A DNA stretch of 64,000 nt, taken from NCBI RefSeq assembly GCF_013389365.1, contig NZ_JACADJ010000016.1, positions 1-64,000 on the forward strand. The letters are read 5' to 3'. The DNA comes from Desulfobacter latus. Lineage in GTDB: Bacteria > Desulfobacterota > Desulfobacteria > Desulfobacterales > Desulfobacteraceae. Position 1 is the stretch's first letter, and each line of letters opens with the position of its first letter. The notes beneath the pieces were generated by a model. That model was not told the origin of the DNA and made no database searches. It saw nothing but the letters and a program-made list of their open reading frames with translations. This document shows positions 7,123 to 17,482 of the stretch, one piece after another. Both the position numbers and the translations under genes were made by a program.

Positions 7123-8040
7123 TTACTGTGATGTAAATGCGTCTAAAATATTTAATCCCTGGCCTTTTTCTTTAACTGCCAGAACCGGATTGTGTGTTGT
7201 CCGGATCAACCCTTCGGTAATGCTGCCCAGAAGTATTGCCGCGATATTGCCACTTCGACCCCGGGCCCCGACAACGATCAGGGCCTCCCCCAGGCTTTCT
7301 GAAAATTTCCGGATACTGCCGACAATATTTTTATCTTTTTTAAACACCGGTTTGATACGCACGGATTTAAGATCAACCTTGGACAAGGCGAGCCGTAATT
7401 TTGATTTTGCATTCTCAAGCATGATATCGGCAAATTCCTCGTAAGTCTTACCTGTTTTCTGGTGTCCGATCGGAACCTGATACGTATTCAATATATAGAG
7501 ATGATCAATGCCGGCCGCCTTTGCAAAGGCACTGCCCACATCCAGTGCATTTAATGAGTGATCACTGAAATCCACGGCCACAAGAATTTCATCAAAATAC
7601 GCAGTGGTATTGCTTGGGATAACCAGGACAGAGCAAAAGGCTTTACGGGCCAATTTTTCCGGAAGCCAATCGGCAGTGGCCGAGTCGTTGGGATGATGAC
7701 CGACGACTAAAAGGTCTATATCATATTTTTTTGTACACGAAATCAGCATGCCCAGCCGGGGCCCTTCCATGATCTTGAACGTAACCGCAGTATCTTTATA
7801 TCCGTTGAAATGCGCATCCACGATTTTTTGCATTTTTTTTTCCACCATCGCTTCCGGCGGTGCATCTAATTGAGGATAAATCTTCCTGATCTCCTCAGGG
7901 ATATCAAATGAATCATACACATATACAAACAGAACCTCTTCCGACGTGGTCATCCGGGAAATGAGCCCTGCGTATTTAACCAGGTACCGATCATGTTCGT
8001 CCAGGTTCAGACAGACCATCAATTTTCTATATCGATACAT
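7123..8040 (-). CDS. tandem universal stress protein (UspA family)
   Basis: A 305-residue cytoplasmic protein made of two Usp domains (about 1-145 and 150-295). The second keeps the ATP-binding pattern G-x2-G-x9-G-S/T, visible in VGARGRSGNIAAILLGSITE. The first has a related but weaker VVGHHPNDS segment. Proteins of this type bind ATP or act as stress-responsive regulators. ATG at 8040 is preceded by AAAGGATAA. It leads a short same-strand set with the PsiE-like and acylase genes. Confidence 0.9.
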   Translation of the reverse strand: MYRYRKLMVCLNLDEHDRYLVKYAGLISRMTTSEEVLFVYVYDSFDIPEEIRKIYPQLDAPPEAMVEKKMQKIVDAHFNGYKDTAVTFKIMEGPRLGMLISCTKKYDIDLLVVGHHPNDSATADWLPEKLARKAFCSVLVIPSNTTAYFDEILVAVDFSDHSLNALDVGSAFAKAAGIDHLYILNTYQVPIGHQKTGKTYEEFADIMLENAKSKLRLALSKVDLKSVRIKPVFKKDKNIVGSIRKFSESLGEALIVVGARGRSGNIAAILLGSITEGLIRTTHNPVLAVKEKGQGLNILDAFTSQ

Positions 8041-8174
8041 ACATTATCCTTTCAAGCAGCCTTAGATTCTGAACCCATCATAGACTGCCGCGTACTATCC
8101 GTCAACAATATCCAAATTCACCCAGTGCTGACGCATGAATAAACCGGGCCTTTATCATTGAACGACAAGTTGCA

Positions 8175-10814
8175 CTAATTTTGCGCCAGCACCTTCCGCA
8201 GTTTGACTGCCAGATCACTTTTCGAGAACGGTTTCTGGATAAAATTCACATCCTCGTCCAGGACACCGTGGTGGGCGATCACGTTGGCGGTATAGCCCGA
8301 CATGAACAGGCACTTCAGGTCGGGATAAAGGGAAAGGATGTTTTTGGCCAGGTCGCGGCCGTTCATTTCGGGCATCACCACGTCGGTCATAAGCAGGTGG
8401 ATATGGCCGGCATGTTCCGCGGCCAGGCGGACGGCCTCACCCGGTGCGGCGGCCCCCAGCACGGTATAGCCCTGTCGCTCGAGCATCATGGTGGTCATTT
8501 TCAGGACCGAGGGCTCGTCCTCCACCAGCAGGATCGTCTCGCGGCCGCGTTTGCTCGGTTTATCCGGCCCCTTCTCCGGCACCGGGGGCGTTTTGGGTTT
8601 GTGGCGCGGCAGGTAAATCTTGAAGGTCGTTCCATGGCCCGGTTCGCTGTAAACATTGATGAACCCGTTGTTTTGTTTCACCGCACCGTAGACCGTGGCC
8701 AGGCCCAGGCCGGTGCCTTTGCCGACGTCCTTGGTGGTGAAGAACGGCTCAAAGATATTGGCGCAAGTCTCCTCGTCCATGCCGCAGCCGTTGTCGCTCA
8801 CGGCCAGCATAACGTATTGTCCGGGCGTAAATCCCCCATGATTCCCGCAATAGGCTTCGTCGAAAGCGGTATTGCCGGTTTCGATGGTCACCTTGCCGAC
8901 ACCGGCGATGGCGTCCCGGGCGTTGACGCACAGGTTGGCCAGGATCTGGTCGATCTGGCCGGGATCGATCTTCACCTGTTGGACATTCCCGCCCGGAATC
9001 CAGGCCATATCAATATCTTCGCCGATCAGCCGCCGCAGCATATTGAGCATGCTTTCCACGGTCTTGTTGAGATCGATCAGCCGGGGGGCCACGGTTTGTT
9101 TGCGGGCAAAGGCCAGCAGTTGCCGGGTCAAGTCGGCCGAGCCCTCGGCGGCCTTGCGGATTGCCGCCAGGTTCTTTCGAAAGGGGCCATCAGTGGGCTG
9201 ATTCTCGGACAGCATTTCGACATTGCCGAGAATGATGAAGAGCATGTTGTTGAAGTCGTGGGCCACGCCGCCGGCCAGACGGCCCACGGCTTCCATTTTC
9301 TGGGCCTGACGCAGTTGCGCTTCCAGTTTTTCATGGGCAATTTTTTGGCGGGCCTCTTCCCGGATGGCGAACAGGATCGGCGCGGTGTGTGCGGCCGCAG
9401 CTTCCAGGAGTTCCCGGTCCTCCTGGTTGTATCCCCCCGCCTTGTCGGCCACGACAAACTGGCCGATCAGGGTGTCGTGGTGCACGATGGGCACCGCCAG
9501 GGCGTTTTTCAAGACCACATGCCCCTGGGGAAGCCGGAGGTTTTCGTTGGCAACCAGGGTTCGCTTTTCCAGCAGGGACCGGCCCCACAGCCCGCCCCAG
9601 TCGGACCGGGGGAAGACGATACTCTTTTCGGCCACCGGGCATTGATCCCAGACGTCGCGCGTCATGGAGGGGCAGACCAGGTTGCCCGCCTCGTCGATAT
9701 ATCCGAAATAGCCGAACCGGCTGTCCAGGAGCCTCAGGATGACATCGAGAACTCCGGCAAAGACCTCGTCCCCAGAGGAGGTCAGGAAAACGGTGGCGAT
9801 CCGGTTGTACAGATCAAGGGATCGTTGTTGCCGGCTCAGGTCCTTTTCGGCCTGTTTGCGGTCGGTGATGTCCAATACGTGACCGAGAAAGTTAAGCGGC
9901 TCACCATTCGAATCCCGTATCAGACATGCGGTCAAATGCCCCCAACGGACATCTCCGTTCTTGCGCACGAAACGCTTCTCCAGGCTGTATTGGTCGATTT
10001 CGCCGCGACCCAGGCGAGACTGCAGGCGGAGGTTCTCCGCCAGATCATCCGGATGGGTGAAATCCTTGAGTAAAAGGGTCTGAATCTCGGATTCGTCGCG
10101 TCCCAGCAAATCGCCATATGCCTGATTGAATGCCAGTAGGCGGTAATCCAGATCGACGAGAGCAATCCCAATCGGAGCATTCTCGAAAATCTTGCGAAAC
10201 CGGCTTTCGCTCTCGCGCAGGGCCTCCTCGGCCTGTTTGATCCGCGTGATGTCGGTATGGGTACCGAACATGGACAAGGCCTTACCCGTATCGTCATGGG
10301 TCATAATACGCCCCTGATCGAGAATCCAGACCCATCGACCGTCCTTGTGTTTCATACGGAACTCGCATTTGTAGTCGGTTGTAATGCCGACAACGCAATC
10401 CGCCAGAGCCCGGCAGGCCTGTTCGAGGTCTTCCGGGTGGACCAGGCGTTCCCAGGTCGTGTAGTCGTAGGGGGTCAGTTCCTCGATGGTGTATCCGAGC
10501 ATGCCTGCCCATTGCTCGTTGAAGCGGGTTTCGTTGGTCCGGACGTTCCATTCCCAGGTTCCCACACCCGAGCCTTCGATGACTAAACCCAGATATCGGT
10601 GGCTTTCCTCCAGCCGGTTGAGTTTGCGGATGGCCGGCATCACCTGCTTCTGGTGCGCTTGCCGGGCCTCGGCCTCAGCCGGGCGATCCACCAGGGTTTC
10701 TTGTTCGCCCGGAATGGTGTCCACCCGGCCTTCCCGGATAGCCTTCAACGCCGATTCCGCAGCCTCCAGGCGGCGCGTCAACTCGTCGTAAGATGGTGAT
10801 TTCGGGGTACTCAT
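8175..10814 (-). CDS. hybrid sensor histidine kinase (PAS-PAS-GAF-HisKA-HATPase-REC)
   Basis: An 879-residue soluble sensor kinase. There is a coiled-coil start, then PAS 1 (about 73-195), PAS 2 (200-325) and GAF (335-490). The HisKA box has the phosphorylated H519 in GGVAHDFNN. The HATPase domain has N, G1 and G2 boxes ([30 protein letters not shown]), and a C-terminal receiver carries D811 in [11 protein letters not shown]. No transmembrane segment is seen, so it probably senses cytosolic signals. ATG at 10814 has AAGGATGAG upstream. Its base composition is clearly more G+C rich than its neighbours, and long antisense frames run through it, which suggests recent acquisition. No partner regulator is adjacent. 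Confidence 0.95.
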   Translation of the reverse strand: MSTPKSPSYDELTRRLEAAESALKAIREGRVDTIPGEQETLVDRPAEAEARQAHQKQVMPAIRKLNRLEESHRYLGLVIEGSGVGTWEWNVRTNETRFNEQWAGMLGYTIEELTPYDYTTWERLVHPEDLEQACRALADCVVGITTDYKCEFRMKHKDGRWVWILDQGRIMTHDDTGKALSMFGTHTDITRIKQAEEALRESESRFRKIFENAPIGIALVDLDYRLLAFNQAYGDLLGRDESEIQTLLLKDFTHPDDLAENLRLQSRLGRGEIDQYSLEKRFVRKNGDVRWGHLTACLIRDSNGEPLNFLGHVLDITDRKQAEKDLSRQQRSLDLYNRIATVFLTSSGDEVFAGVLDVILRLLDSRFGYFGYIDEAGNLVCPSMTRDVWDQCPVAEKSIVFPRSDWGGLWGRSLLEKRTLVANENLRLPQGHVVLKNALAVPIVHHDTLIGQFVVADKAGGYNQEDRELLEAAAAHTAPILFAIREEARQKIAHEKLEAQLRQAQKMEAVGRLAGGVAHDFNNMLFIILGNVEMLSENQPTDGPFRKNLAAIRKAAEGSADLTRQLLAFARKQTVAPRLIDLNKTVESMLNMLRRLIGEDIDMAWIPGGNVQQVKIDPGQIDQILANLCVNARDAIAGVGKVTIETGNTAFDEAYCGNHGGFTPGQYVMLAVSDNGCGMDEETCANIFEPFFTTKDVGKGTGLGLATVYGAVKQNNGFINVYSEPGHGTTFKIYLPRHKPKTPPVPEKGPDKPSKRGRETILLVEDEPSVLKMTTMMLERQGYTVLGAAAPGEAVRLAAEHAGHIHLLMTDVVMPEMNGRDLAKNILSLYPDLKCLFMSGYTANVIAHHGVLDEDVNFIQKPFSKSDLAVKLRKVLAQN

Positions 10815-10900
10815 TGCGTCTCATCCTTTTGGCGTTAAACAGCTCAAATTGCCGTAAATCGCACTCTCGGCCTAAATTCAAGCACCTGTTTATCTGCTGA

Positions 10901-11479
10901 TCATTTTGATTTGCCCAGAAGCCGGTCTCTAAATTTTTTGTCAATTGGATTTTTACCGATCCAGATGGCAAATACCGCTCTGGCAAATTCCGATCCTTTT
11001 ATTGTTCCGAGCGGCTCGGCATTAAGCGTCAACTGGGTTCCAAGTCCCGGCAGATAAGTCAACGCATAGCGGTCTTTGGGCTGAACATCTTTGTATAGTC
11101 GGTTCAATGACTTGATTTTTGGCAAAAGGCGCTGAAACGCGTCTTTGCTGACAGACGCCTTAATTTTTTCGGTGGTTGCCTTGGCAAAACCATCTGAAGA
11201 CAGCGCCACACGATATTCCAAGACCAGGTGCTTGGATATATCATCCAGCGCATCCCGTCCATCCGTTTTCTCCGGCAAGTACAGTGCGCCGGTATATGCC
11301 TCTATGAAAAACATATATCTGAGCAGTGCCGCACCTGATAATTGCAGACGGATTCCCCGAACTTCAACCGAATTTGAAAATTCAGTCCCATTTACCATTA
11401 TCGCACCGGCATGGCAAGTGCCTGAGACGGAAACACAGATAATTGCAGACAACATGCATATTGTTTTTAGTTTCATCAT
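10901..11479 (-). CDS. chalcone isomerase-like periplasmic protein
   Basis: About 192 residues, beginning MMKLKTICMLSAIICVSVSG, a clear signal peptide. The mature part has the chalcone-isomerase-like fold pattern known from bacterial secreted proteins: VNGTEFSNSVEVRG, LRYMFFIEAYTGALYLP, a central LVLEYRV strand, and a terminal AIWIGKNPIDKKFRDRLLG. Plant chalcone isomerase closes a flavanone ring, but the bacterial secreted members have no proven reaction. ATG at 11479 is preferred over an in-frame TTG at 11485. It stands alone, divergent from the UPF0182 gene. Confidence 0.8.
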   Translation of the reverse strand: MMKLKTICMLSAIICVSVSGTCHAGAIMVNGTEFSNSVEVRGIRLQLSGAALLRYMFFIEAYTGALYLPEKTDGRDALDDISKHLVLEYRVALSSDGFAKATTEKIKASVSKDAFQRLLPKIKSLNRLYKDVQPKDRYALTYLPGLGTQLTLNAEPLGTIKGSEFARAVFAIWIGKNPIDKKFRDRLLGKSK

Positions 11480-11655
11480 TGGCAAGGCTTAAAATCTGTT
11501 GTCAGTCAGGTTATAAAATGTACTTCAACATAATCACCTTTTAATATAATCAGATCCGAATCGTGTCAATTGATCTTGATGATAAACATAGCACATTTCG
11601 CGACGGGATGTGAGGTGCTGGGGAATGAAAATTCTTAGAAGTGAAGGTTATACTC

Positions 11656-14466
11656 ATGAACGGCGTTTGTCAGACATTGATCTTCTTTTTTTTTATTTTT
11701 ATTTTTATAATTTCTTATGTTTTTATTCATGATTTTATTTTATTGTTAAAGATGAAGTTTAAAAGTAATTTAAAAAAGAAATGGGAAAAAATGGCTAATA
11801 TAAAGAAAAAGTGGATGGCATTATTCATCATCGGCTTACTTGCGATACTCGGTATCCTGGCCGCTACTGTTAATTTTATATTTCTAGATTTTTTTGTGGA
11901 CTTGTGGTGGTTTCAAGCCCAAGGAATGACATCCTATTATCTTCTGAGGATACTCTATCCATACCTGATATTTATATTTTTTACGATCCTGTTTTTTGCA
12001 ATCTTCTATATCAACTTCAGGGTTGCTTCCCATATTATTGGATTTGAAGACAAACCGGAGGGTTACAAAGAAAAAAAATGGCTCAAGCATCTCAATCATG
12101 CCTTGCGAAACATGTATCTGCTTCTTTCCTTTGTGATGGCTTTGATAGTTGCCATACCGGTTTTCAAAAATTGGGAAAATTCACTGCTGTTTCTCTTTGG
12201 AAGTCATAGTGGTGTGTTGGATCCTCTGTTCGGCAAGGACATTGGTTTTTACCTTTTTTCTCTTCCGATCTATAATTTGCTCCAAAAAGAAATCCTCATC
12301 GTCGTTACACTGATGCTCGCAGGCGTGCTCTTTATTTACTGGTACGAGAAAGCGGCAACCCCCATAGAATACCGTATTAAATCCCATAAAGCACATTGGC
12401 ACACCAGTATCCTGGTGATATTTATTTTTGCGATTTTATGCTGGGGATTTATGCTGGAGCGGTATGATCTATTGTATGAAACAGTCAATCTTCCTGTTTT
12501 CAAAGGTCCCGGCTTTGTAGAGATGACTGTGATACTTCCCTTTATATGGGCGACAGTGGTTTCCCTGATGTTAACGGGTATTTTTCTGGTACTCAAAATT
12601 AACAGGCGCGTCGGATGGAAAATGCCCATTATCTTTTTTTTAATTTTTATTATTGCATTTCTGGGAAAAGATATTGAAACATTTGGGGATACCGTTAGAA
12701 AATACATCGTGATGCCAAACCAGATGGTTCGGGAGAAAGACTACATCAAAGCAAGTGTTGATGCTACGCTTGCGGCCTATGGGCTTGACAAGGTGGAAAC
12801 CAGGGACTTTGAAACAACTTCGGCTGTCTCTTTCGATGCCGATGATCCGGATACCCTGCGTCGGTTGCGTAATGTTCCCGTCTGGGACAGAGAGATTCTT
12901 GGTAGTGTATTCGAGGAACTTCAAAGTATACGGACATATTATTCATTTCCAACGATTGATGTTGACCGGTATTGGGTAGATGGTGAATATCGACAGGTCT
13001 ATCTTGGGGCCAGAGAGATAAATAATTCAAAACTGCCCGAAGTCGCTCAGAACTGGATTAACATGCATCTTCAATATACTCACGGTCAGGGCGTGGCCAT
13101 GATTCCGGCCGCCAAGGCTGGAGATGAACCAATGACGTGGTTTATCAAAGACATCCCCCCGCGATCTCAATTTGGATTATCCAACGATCAAACCGATATT
13201 TATTACGGACTTGCGGATAAGCCCTACGCAATCGTTCCAAACAATGTCGGTGAAATCGGTTCGTCTACCGGAGAGGGTGAGAAGATAGTGCATTATAATG
13301 GAACGGGCGGCATCACGATCAATTCACTTTGGCGCAAATTTTTATTGGCAAATTATTTTAAAGATCGAGATATCTTTTTTACCACCAAAACAAACAACCA
13401 AAGCAGAATACTGTTTCGAAGAAATATTATAGAACGAATTCTGCATATTACCCCCTTTCTTAAACTGGACCAGGATCCCTATATCGTTCACACACCCAAG
13501 GGCCTTTTCTGGATACAGGACGCGTATACAACAGCATCCAATTACCCGATTGCACCCCCATACAACGAAGAAGGATTCAACTACATTCGTAATTCGGTAA
13601 AAATAGTGATTGATGCCTATAATGGAAACGTCTCATATTATATAGCCGATCCCGGCGATCCCATCATTAATGCGTACCGTAAAATGTATCCCGGAATATT
13701 CCAGCCGATATCTGAAATGCCGACGATTCTGAAACAACATATTCGGTATCCGCGTGATATCTTTACCATTCAAATGTCCATTTATGCGACCTATCACCAA
13801 ACGAATCCGGAGCGGTTCTTTAGACAGGAGGATAACTGGATGTTTTCCAAGATTGCTATCGGTCAGGAATTTTTCCCGGCGACCCCGTATTACCTGACTT
13901 TAGATTTAATAGAACCTGGAAAAGATGAATTTTTCCTGTTTCTGCCCTTATCCCCATTTGGCCGGGATAATCTGCGGGCGTTGATGTTTGCGGGAAACGA
14001 TCTTGAAAATTATGGAAAAATCTATGCCTACCGTTTTCCACGCAATCAACAGGTATATGGGCCGGCACAGGTCCACTCCCTGGTGAACCAGGATACCGTA
14101 ATTTCAGAACAGTTCTCGCTGTGGGACCAGCGAGGCTCAGAGCTGGTATTTGGCAAAATGATCATTGAACCAACCGGAGGCGCACCGCTCTACATCCAAC
14201 CACTCTATCTCCAAGAGGAAGGACCGCTGAAAATACCACAAATAAAGCGTTTGATCATGTCTTTGGAAGATGCGGTTGTGATGGCACCGAGTCTTGAGGA
14301 AGCCGCTGTCAAATTAGAACAAGAATTGCGTCGAAAATCCGATCGTCTTGAAAAAAGGCTGCCGGCGTCACCGCCCACCCAAATTCAAGAGATACCGGCA
14401 GATGATATAAAAGAAGAAAAAGAAGAAGAAGAAGAGACAAAACAATTAACCAAAGAGAAAACATGA
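11656..14466 (+). CDS. UPF0182 family membrane protein
   Basis: A protein of about 936 residues of the UPF0182 (COG1615) family. The N-terminal third carries six to eight membrane helices. It is followed by a large extracytoplasmic part with family motifs such as RTYYSFPTIDVDRYW, TYTHGQG-type (QYTHGQGVAMIP), DIYYGL and FLPLSPFGRDNLRALM. A charged Glu/Lys-rich tail closes the protein. Function is unknown. ATG at 11656 has AAGG eight bases upstream. An in-frame ATG at 11791 (MANIKKKWMAL) matches the usual family start better, in which case the first 45 residues, including one very phenylalanine-rich helix, would not be translated. Confidence 0.9.
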   Translation: MNGVCQTLIFFFFIFIFIISYVFIHDFILLLKMKFKSNLKKKWEKMANIKKKWMALFIIGLLAILGILAATVNFIFLDFFVDLWWFQAQGMTSYYLLRILYPYLIFIFFTILFFAIFYINFRVASHIIGFEDKPEGYKEKKWLKHLNHALRNMYLLLSFVMALIVAIPVFKNWENSLLFLFGSHSGVLDPLFGKDIGFYLFSLPIYNLLQKEILIVVTLMLAGVLFIYWYEKAATPIEYRIKSHKAHWHTSILVIFIFAILCWGFMLERYDLLYETVNLPVFKGPGFVEMTVILPFIWATVVSLMLTGIFLVLKINRRVGWKMPIIFFLIFIIAFLGKDIETFGDTVRKYIVMPNQMVREKDYIKASVDATLAAYGLDKVETRDFETTSAVSFDADDPDTLRRLRNVPVWDREILGSVFEELQSIRTYYSFPTIDVDRYWVDGEYRQVYLGAREINNSKLPEVAQNWINMHLQYTHGQGVAMIPAAKAGDEPMTWFIKDIPPRSQFGLSNDQTDIYYGLADKPYAIVPNNVGEIGSSTGEGEKIVHYNGTGGITINSLWRKFLLANYFKDRDIFFTTKTNNQSRILFRRNIIERILHITPFLKLDQDPYIVHTPKGLFWIQDAYTTASNYPIAPPYNEEGFNYIRNSVKIVIDAYNGNVSYYIADPGDPIINAYRKMYPGIFQPISEMPTILKQHIRYPRDIFTIQMSIYATYHQTNPERFFRQEDNWMFSKIAIGQEFFPATPYYLTLDLIEPGKDEFFLFLPLSPFGRDNLRALMFAGNDLENYGKIYAYRFPRNQQVYGPAQVHSLVNQDTVISEQFSLWDQRGSELVFGKMIIEPTGGAPLYIQPLYLQEEGPLKIPQIKRLIMSLEDAVVMAPSLEEAAVKLEQELRRKSDRLEKRLPASPPTQIQEIPADDIKEEKEEEEETKQLTKEKT

Positions 14467-14497
14467 TATTTCAAGACCTATAGTTCCGGAAAATATA

Positions 14498-14590
14498 TTT
14501 AGTTGAAAAACTCTCACAAAGACACTAAGACACAAAGATTTTTATTCGACTTTGTGCCTCTTTGTGTCTTTGAGGCTTTGTGAGAGAATA
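14498..14590. repeat. dispersed palindromic repeat, copy 1
   Basis: An imperfect palindrome of about 90 bp. It opens with TTTAGTTGAAAAACTC and has arms CTCTCACAAAGACAC.. and ..CTTTGAGGCTTTGTGAGAG. The same element occurs at 37219-37325 and 63246-63346. It lies between the UPF0182 gene and proB; a folded transcript could end or stabilise the upstream mRNA. Confidence 0.8.
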
Positions 14591-14713
14591 AATTTAGAAT
14601 TGCCAACAGCCTGGTCCTAAGCACCTGTCTAAAAATCATGCCTTGCAATCATCTGCGCTATGGTTTAATTTTTGGCCCATTATTTGGGTTCTATAGAGAC
14701 GACTATTAGCTGC

Positions 14714-14734
14714 GCGGCCTGTTGCCGCCTTTTT
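14714..14734 (+). terminator. weak hairpin plus T-run in the proB leader
   Basis: A GCGGC/GCCGC stem of five pairs with loop CTGTT is followed by TTTTT, 20 bases before the proB ATG. It could act as an attenuator, or end readthrough from upstream. The stem is short, so this is tentative. Confidence 0.3.
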
Positions 14735-14753
14735 AAAAATTTGGAACATACTT

Positions 14754-15908
14754 ATGAACACCGACCAGCAATTTTTAGCCCTGTCCACATTCAAACGTAT
14801 CGTGGTCAAAGTGGGCTCAGGGGTGCTGACCCGGAAAAACAGCCTCAATATTGACGTCATCAACAGCATCGCAAGGCAGATCTGTGTACTCCATGACCGG
14901 GGTATGGAAGTGATTCTTGTCTCTTCCGGCGCCATGGCTGCGGGCGTTAAAAAAATCGGTCTGAAAAAAAGGCCGTCTGAGACGCCTAAACGTCAGGCGG
15001 TTTCCGCCATCGGCCAGGCGGATCTAATCCGTGAATGGGAAAAAGCCATGGAACACTGCGGTCGGAAAGTGGCCCAGATTCTTCTGACCAGAGGCGACCT
15101 GTGTGACCGGGGCCGGTATCTGAATGCCAGAAACACCCTGAACACGCTTCTGGAGTGGCAGGTACTGCCCATTATTAATGAAAATGACACTGTGGCGGTA
15201 AAATCGCTGCAATTCGGAGACAATGATAACCTGGGCGCCATGATCACCATGCTGTTAGACGCGGACCTGATGATCAATCTTACCGATATCGGCGGTCTGT
15301 ATAATAAAGATCCGCGGAGACATGATGATGCACAGCTCCTCAGAGAGGTGACAGCCATGGGCAGCGAGATTGAGGCCATGGCCGGAGAGATCGCCGGGCC
15401 TTTGGGTACAGGGGGCATGGGCACCAAAATAAGCGCGGCCAAAAAGCTGACGTCGGCAGGCATCCCCATGATCATTGCCTGCGGCCTGGAACCGGATATC
15501 CTGGTCAAAATAATGGATAACAATTATACCGGCACCTATTTTGTTCCCAATGAACAAAAACCCCCATCCAGGAAAAACTGGATTGGCCTGACCCTGCAGG
15601 CCAAGGGAAGAATTACCATAGACAGGGGGGCCCAGAAAGCCGTGGTGGAAAAGGGGAAAAGCCTTTTACCATCAGGCATTACCCGGGTGGAAGACTATTT
15701 TGAAGTAGGCGATCCCGTGGAATTCATCACAGAGGATAAAGTGGTCCTGGGCATGGGCCTGGTCAATTACAATGCCTCGGATATATTGAAAATCATGGGC
15801 TGCAAGACCAGCCAGATCAAGAAGCGTTTAGGTTTCAGATCCTATGACGAGGTGATTCACCGGGATAATCTGATGATCACCGCTTACCCGGATGATGCCC
15901 GACTATAA
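14754..15908 (+). CDS. proB: glutamate 5-kinase
   Basis: A 384-residue enzyme for the first step of proline synthesis, phosphorylating L-glutamate with ATP. The amino-acid kinase domain (about 10-270) shows the N-terminal VVKVGSGVLT phosphate loop, VSSGAMAAGV, NENDTVAV and FGDNDNLGA. TDIGGLY and GTGGMGTKISAAK complete the nucleotide site. A PUA domain fills residues about 290-370. Full length for the ProB-PUA form. It is followed after 35 bases by proA on the same strand, so the two should be an operon. No feedback-control element is visible apart from a weak leader hairpin. Confidence 0.97.
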   Translation: MNTDQQFLALSTFKRIVVKVGSGVLTRKNSLNIDVINSIARQICVLHDRGMEVILVSSGAMAAGVKKIGLKKRPSETPKRQAVSAIGQADLIREWEKAMEHCGRKVAQILLTRGDLCDRGRYLNARNTLNTLLEWQVLPIINENDTVAVKSLQFGDNDNLGAMITMLLDADLMINLTDIGGLYNKDPRRHDDAQLLREVTAMGSEIEAMAGEIAGPLGTGGMGTKISAAKKLTSAGIPMIIACGLEPDILVKIMDNNYTGTYFVPNEQKPPSRKNWIGLTLQAKGRITIDRGAQKAVVEKGKSLLPSGITRVEDYFEVGDPVEFITEDKVVLGMGLVNYNASDILKIMGCKTSQIKKRLGFRSYDEVIHRDNLMITAYPDDARL

Positions 15909-15943
15909 AATTCGATCATCAAGTTTTTAAGGAGAACCATTCT

Positions 15944-17200
15944 ATGTCTTTGGAAAATCAGATCATTGAAATTGCCAAACAGGCCAGGGCGGCAGCCCGG
16001 ATTATGGCAGCCCTGCCTGCCGAACAGAAAAACAGAGCACTTTTTACCATTGCCCGGCAGTTGGAAAAGGATAAAGAGGAGATCCAGGCGGAAAATGAAA
16101 AAGATGTGGCAGCGGCCCGGGAAAACGGATTGTCCGATGCCATGATCGACCGGCTGACCATTACGGATAAGGTATTGGACGGTATGGTTAACGGTCTGAA
16201 ATATGTGGCAGGCCTGGAAGATCCCGTGGGTACCTTATCGGATTCATCCATCCGGCCCAACGGTATTGAAATGGCCAGAATGCGCATTCCGTTGGGGGTT
16301 ATCGGTATTATCTACGAATCAAGGCCCAACGTCACCGTAGATGCGGCAGGCCTGTGCCTGAAAGCCGGTAACGCCGTAATCCTGCGGGGCGGCTCCGAAG
16401 CCATTTACTCCAACCAGGCCCTGGCCCGGTCTATTGAACAAGGTATTGCCACAGAAGGTCTGCCGGCCGGTGCCGTCCAGGTGATCCCCACGTCGGACCG
16501 GGCTGCCGTGGATATGATGCTCAAACAGGAAGAATATATCGACCTGATTATCCCCCGGGGCGGTGAAGGCTTGATCCGCCATGTGGTGGCAGCCTCCAGC
16601 ATCCCTGTACTCAAACATTACAAAGGGGTGTGCCACGCCTATGTGGATGATCCTGCAGACCTGGATATGGGCGTCAGTATCGTTCTCAATGCCAAGGCCC
16701 AGCGGCCCGGGGTATGCAATGCCCTGGAAACCCTGCTGGTTCATGAAGGTGTGGCGCAACAATTTCTGCCCATGGCCCACACGGCACTGGCCGATGCCGG
16801 TGTCACCCTTAAGGGGTGCCCGAAAACCTGCGAAATACTGCCCGATGCAGTCCCCGCCACCGAAGCGGACTGGCCCATGGAATACCTGAATTTAACCCTG
16901 GCCGTCAAAGTGGTTAAGGACATGGATGATGCCATGGCCCATATCGCGGCCTACGGCTCCAATCACACCGAAGCGATCATCACAACGGATCTGAATCGGT
17001 CTCGACGTTTTATCCGGGAAGTGGACGCCTCTCTTGTCATTGTCAATGCATCCACCCGGTTCAATGACGGGGGCGAGCTGGGCCTGGGCGCTGAGATGGG
17101 CATATCCACCTCAAAACTGCATGCTTACGGCCCCATGGGCATAAAAGAACTGACCACCACAAAATTTGTGGCCTGGGGGAATGGACAGATCCGGTCCTGA
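15944..17200 (+). CDS. proA: glutamate-5-semialdehyde dehydrogenase
   Basis: A 418-residue gamma-glutamyl phosphate reductase: NADPH-dependent reduction of glutamyl 5-phosphate to the semialdehyde, the second step of proline synthesis. The aldehyde-dehydrogenase-type fold is complete, with the catalytic cysteine C258 in RPGVCNALETLL. IPLGVIGIIYESRPNVT and the terminal ELGLGAEMGISTSKLHAYGPMG are family hallmarks. ATG at 15944 is preceded by AAGGAGAACC. It is co-directional with proB. A six-pair GGGGC/GCCCC hairpin lies just after the stop (17204-17228) without a clear T-run. Confidence 0.97.
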   Translation: MSLENQIIEIAKQARAAARIMAALPAEQKNRALFTIARQLEKDKEEIQAENEKDVAAARENGLSDAMIDRLTITDKVLDGMVNGLKYVAGLEDPVGTLSDSSIRPNGIEMARMRIPLGVIGIIYESRPNVTVDAAGLCLKAGNAVILRGGSEAIYSNQALARSIEQGIATEGLPAGAVQVIPTSDRAAVDMMLKQEEYIDLIIPRGGEGLIRHVVAASSIPVLKHYKGVCHAYVDDPADLDMGVSIVLNAKAQRPGVCNALETLLVHEGVAQQFLPMAHTALADAGVTLKGCPKTCEILPDAVPATEADWPMEYLNLTLAVKVVKDMDDAMAHIAAYGSNHTEAIITTDLNRSRRFIREVDASLVIVNASTRFNDGGELGLGAEMGISTSKLHAYGPMGIKELTTTKFVAWGNGQIRS

Positions 17201-17242
17201 TCAAGGGGCGGAAATGGATCCTGCCCCTACGTTTACGTCAAA

Positions 17243-17482
17243 ATGGATGGCAAAGATTTAATCAAAGATTATGGCAACGAAATTACTGGGAACACATTAT
17301 CCGCAACGAAAATGAATACCGGAAAATTGCCCATTTATGACGATTTCAAGGGCACCCTTGCCCAGGGGCCTGATGCGCTTTTGGCCTGCATTGAATTCGA
17401 CCTCAGTGTCAGGCGGGAAGCGGCGGCATCCCATTTTGAATCACGGATCAACGAACTGGAAACCCTGTGGCAGTCCATTTAG
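17243..17482 (+). CDS. small hypothetical protein upstream of trmO
   Basis: Up to 79 residues; an internal ATG at 17312 would give a 56-residue form beginning MNTGKLPIYDD. The C-terminal half looks like a helix rich in Glu, Arg and Ala (FESRINELETLW). It overlaps the trmO start by 16 bases, which would couple their translation. No family recognised. It may be a genuine short gene or an open frame in the proA-trmO spacer. Confidence 0.4.
   Translation: MDGKDLIKDYGNEITGNTLSATKMNTGKLPIYDDFKGTLAQGPDALLACIEFDLSVRREAAASHFESRINELETLWQSI

Noticed and set aside
8181-10073. 630-residue open frame on the plus strand
   Set aside because: It lies entirely antisense to the histidine kinase with its clear domains. 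High G+C content keeps the antisense frame open; no domain or start signal is visible in it.
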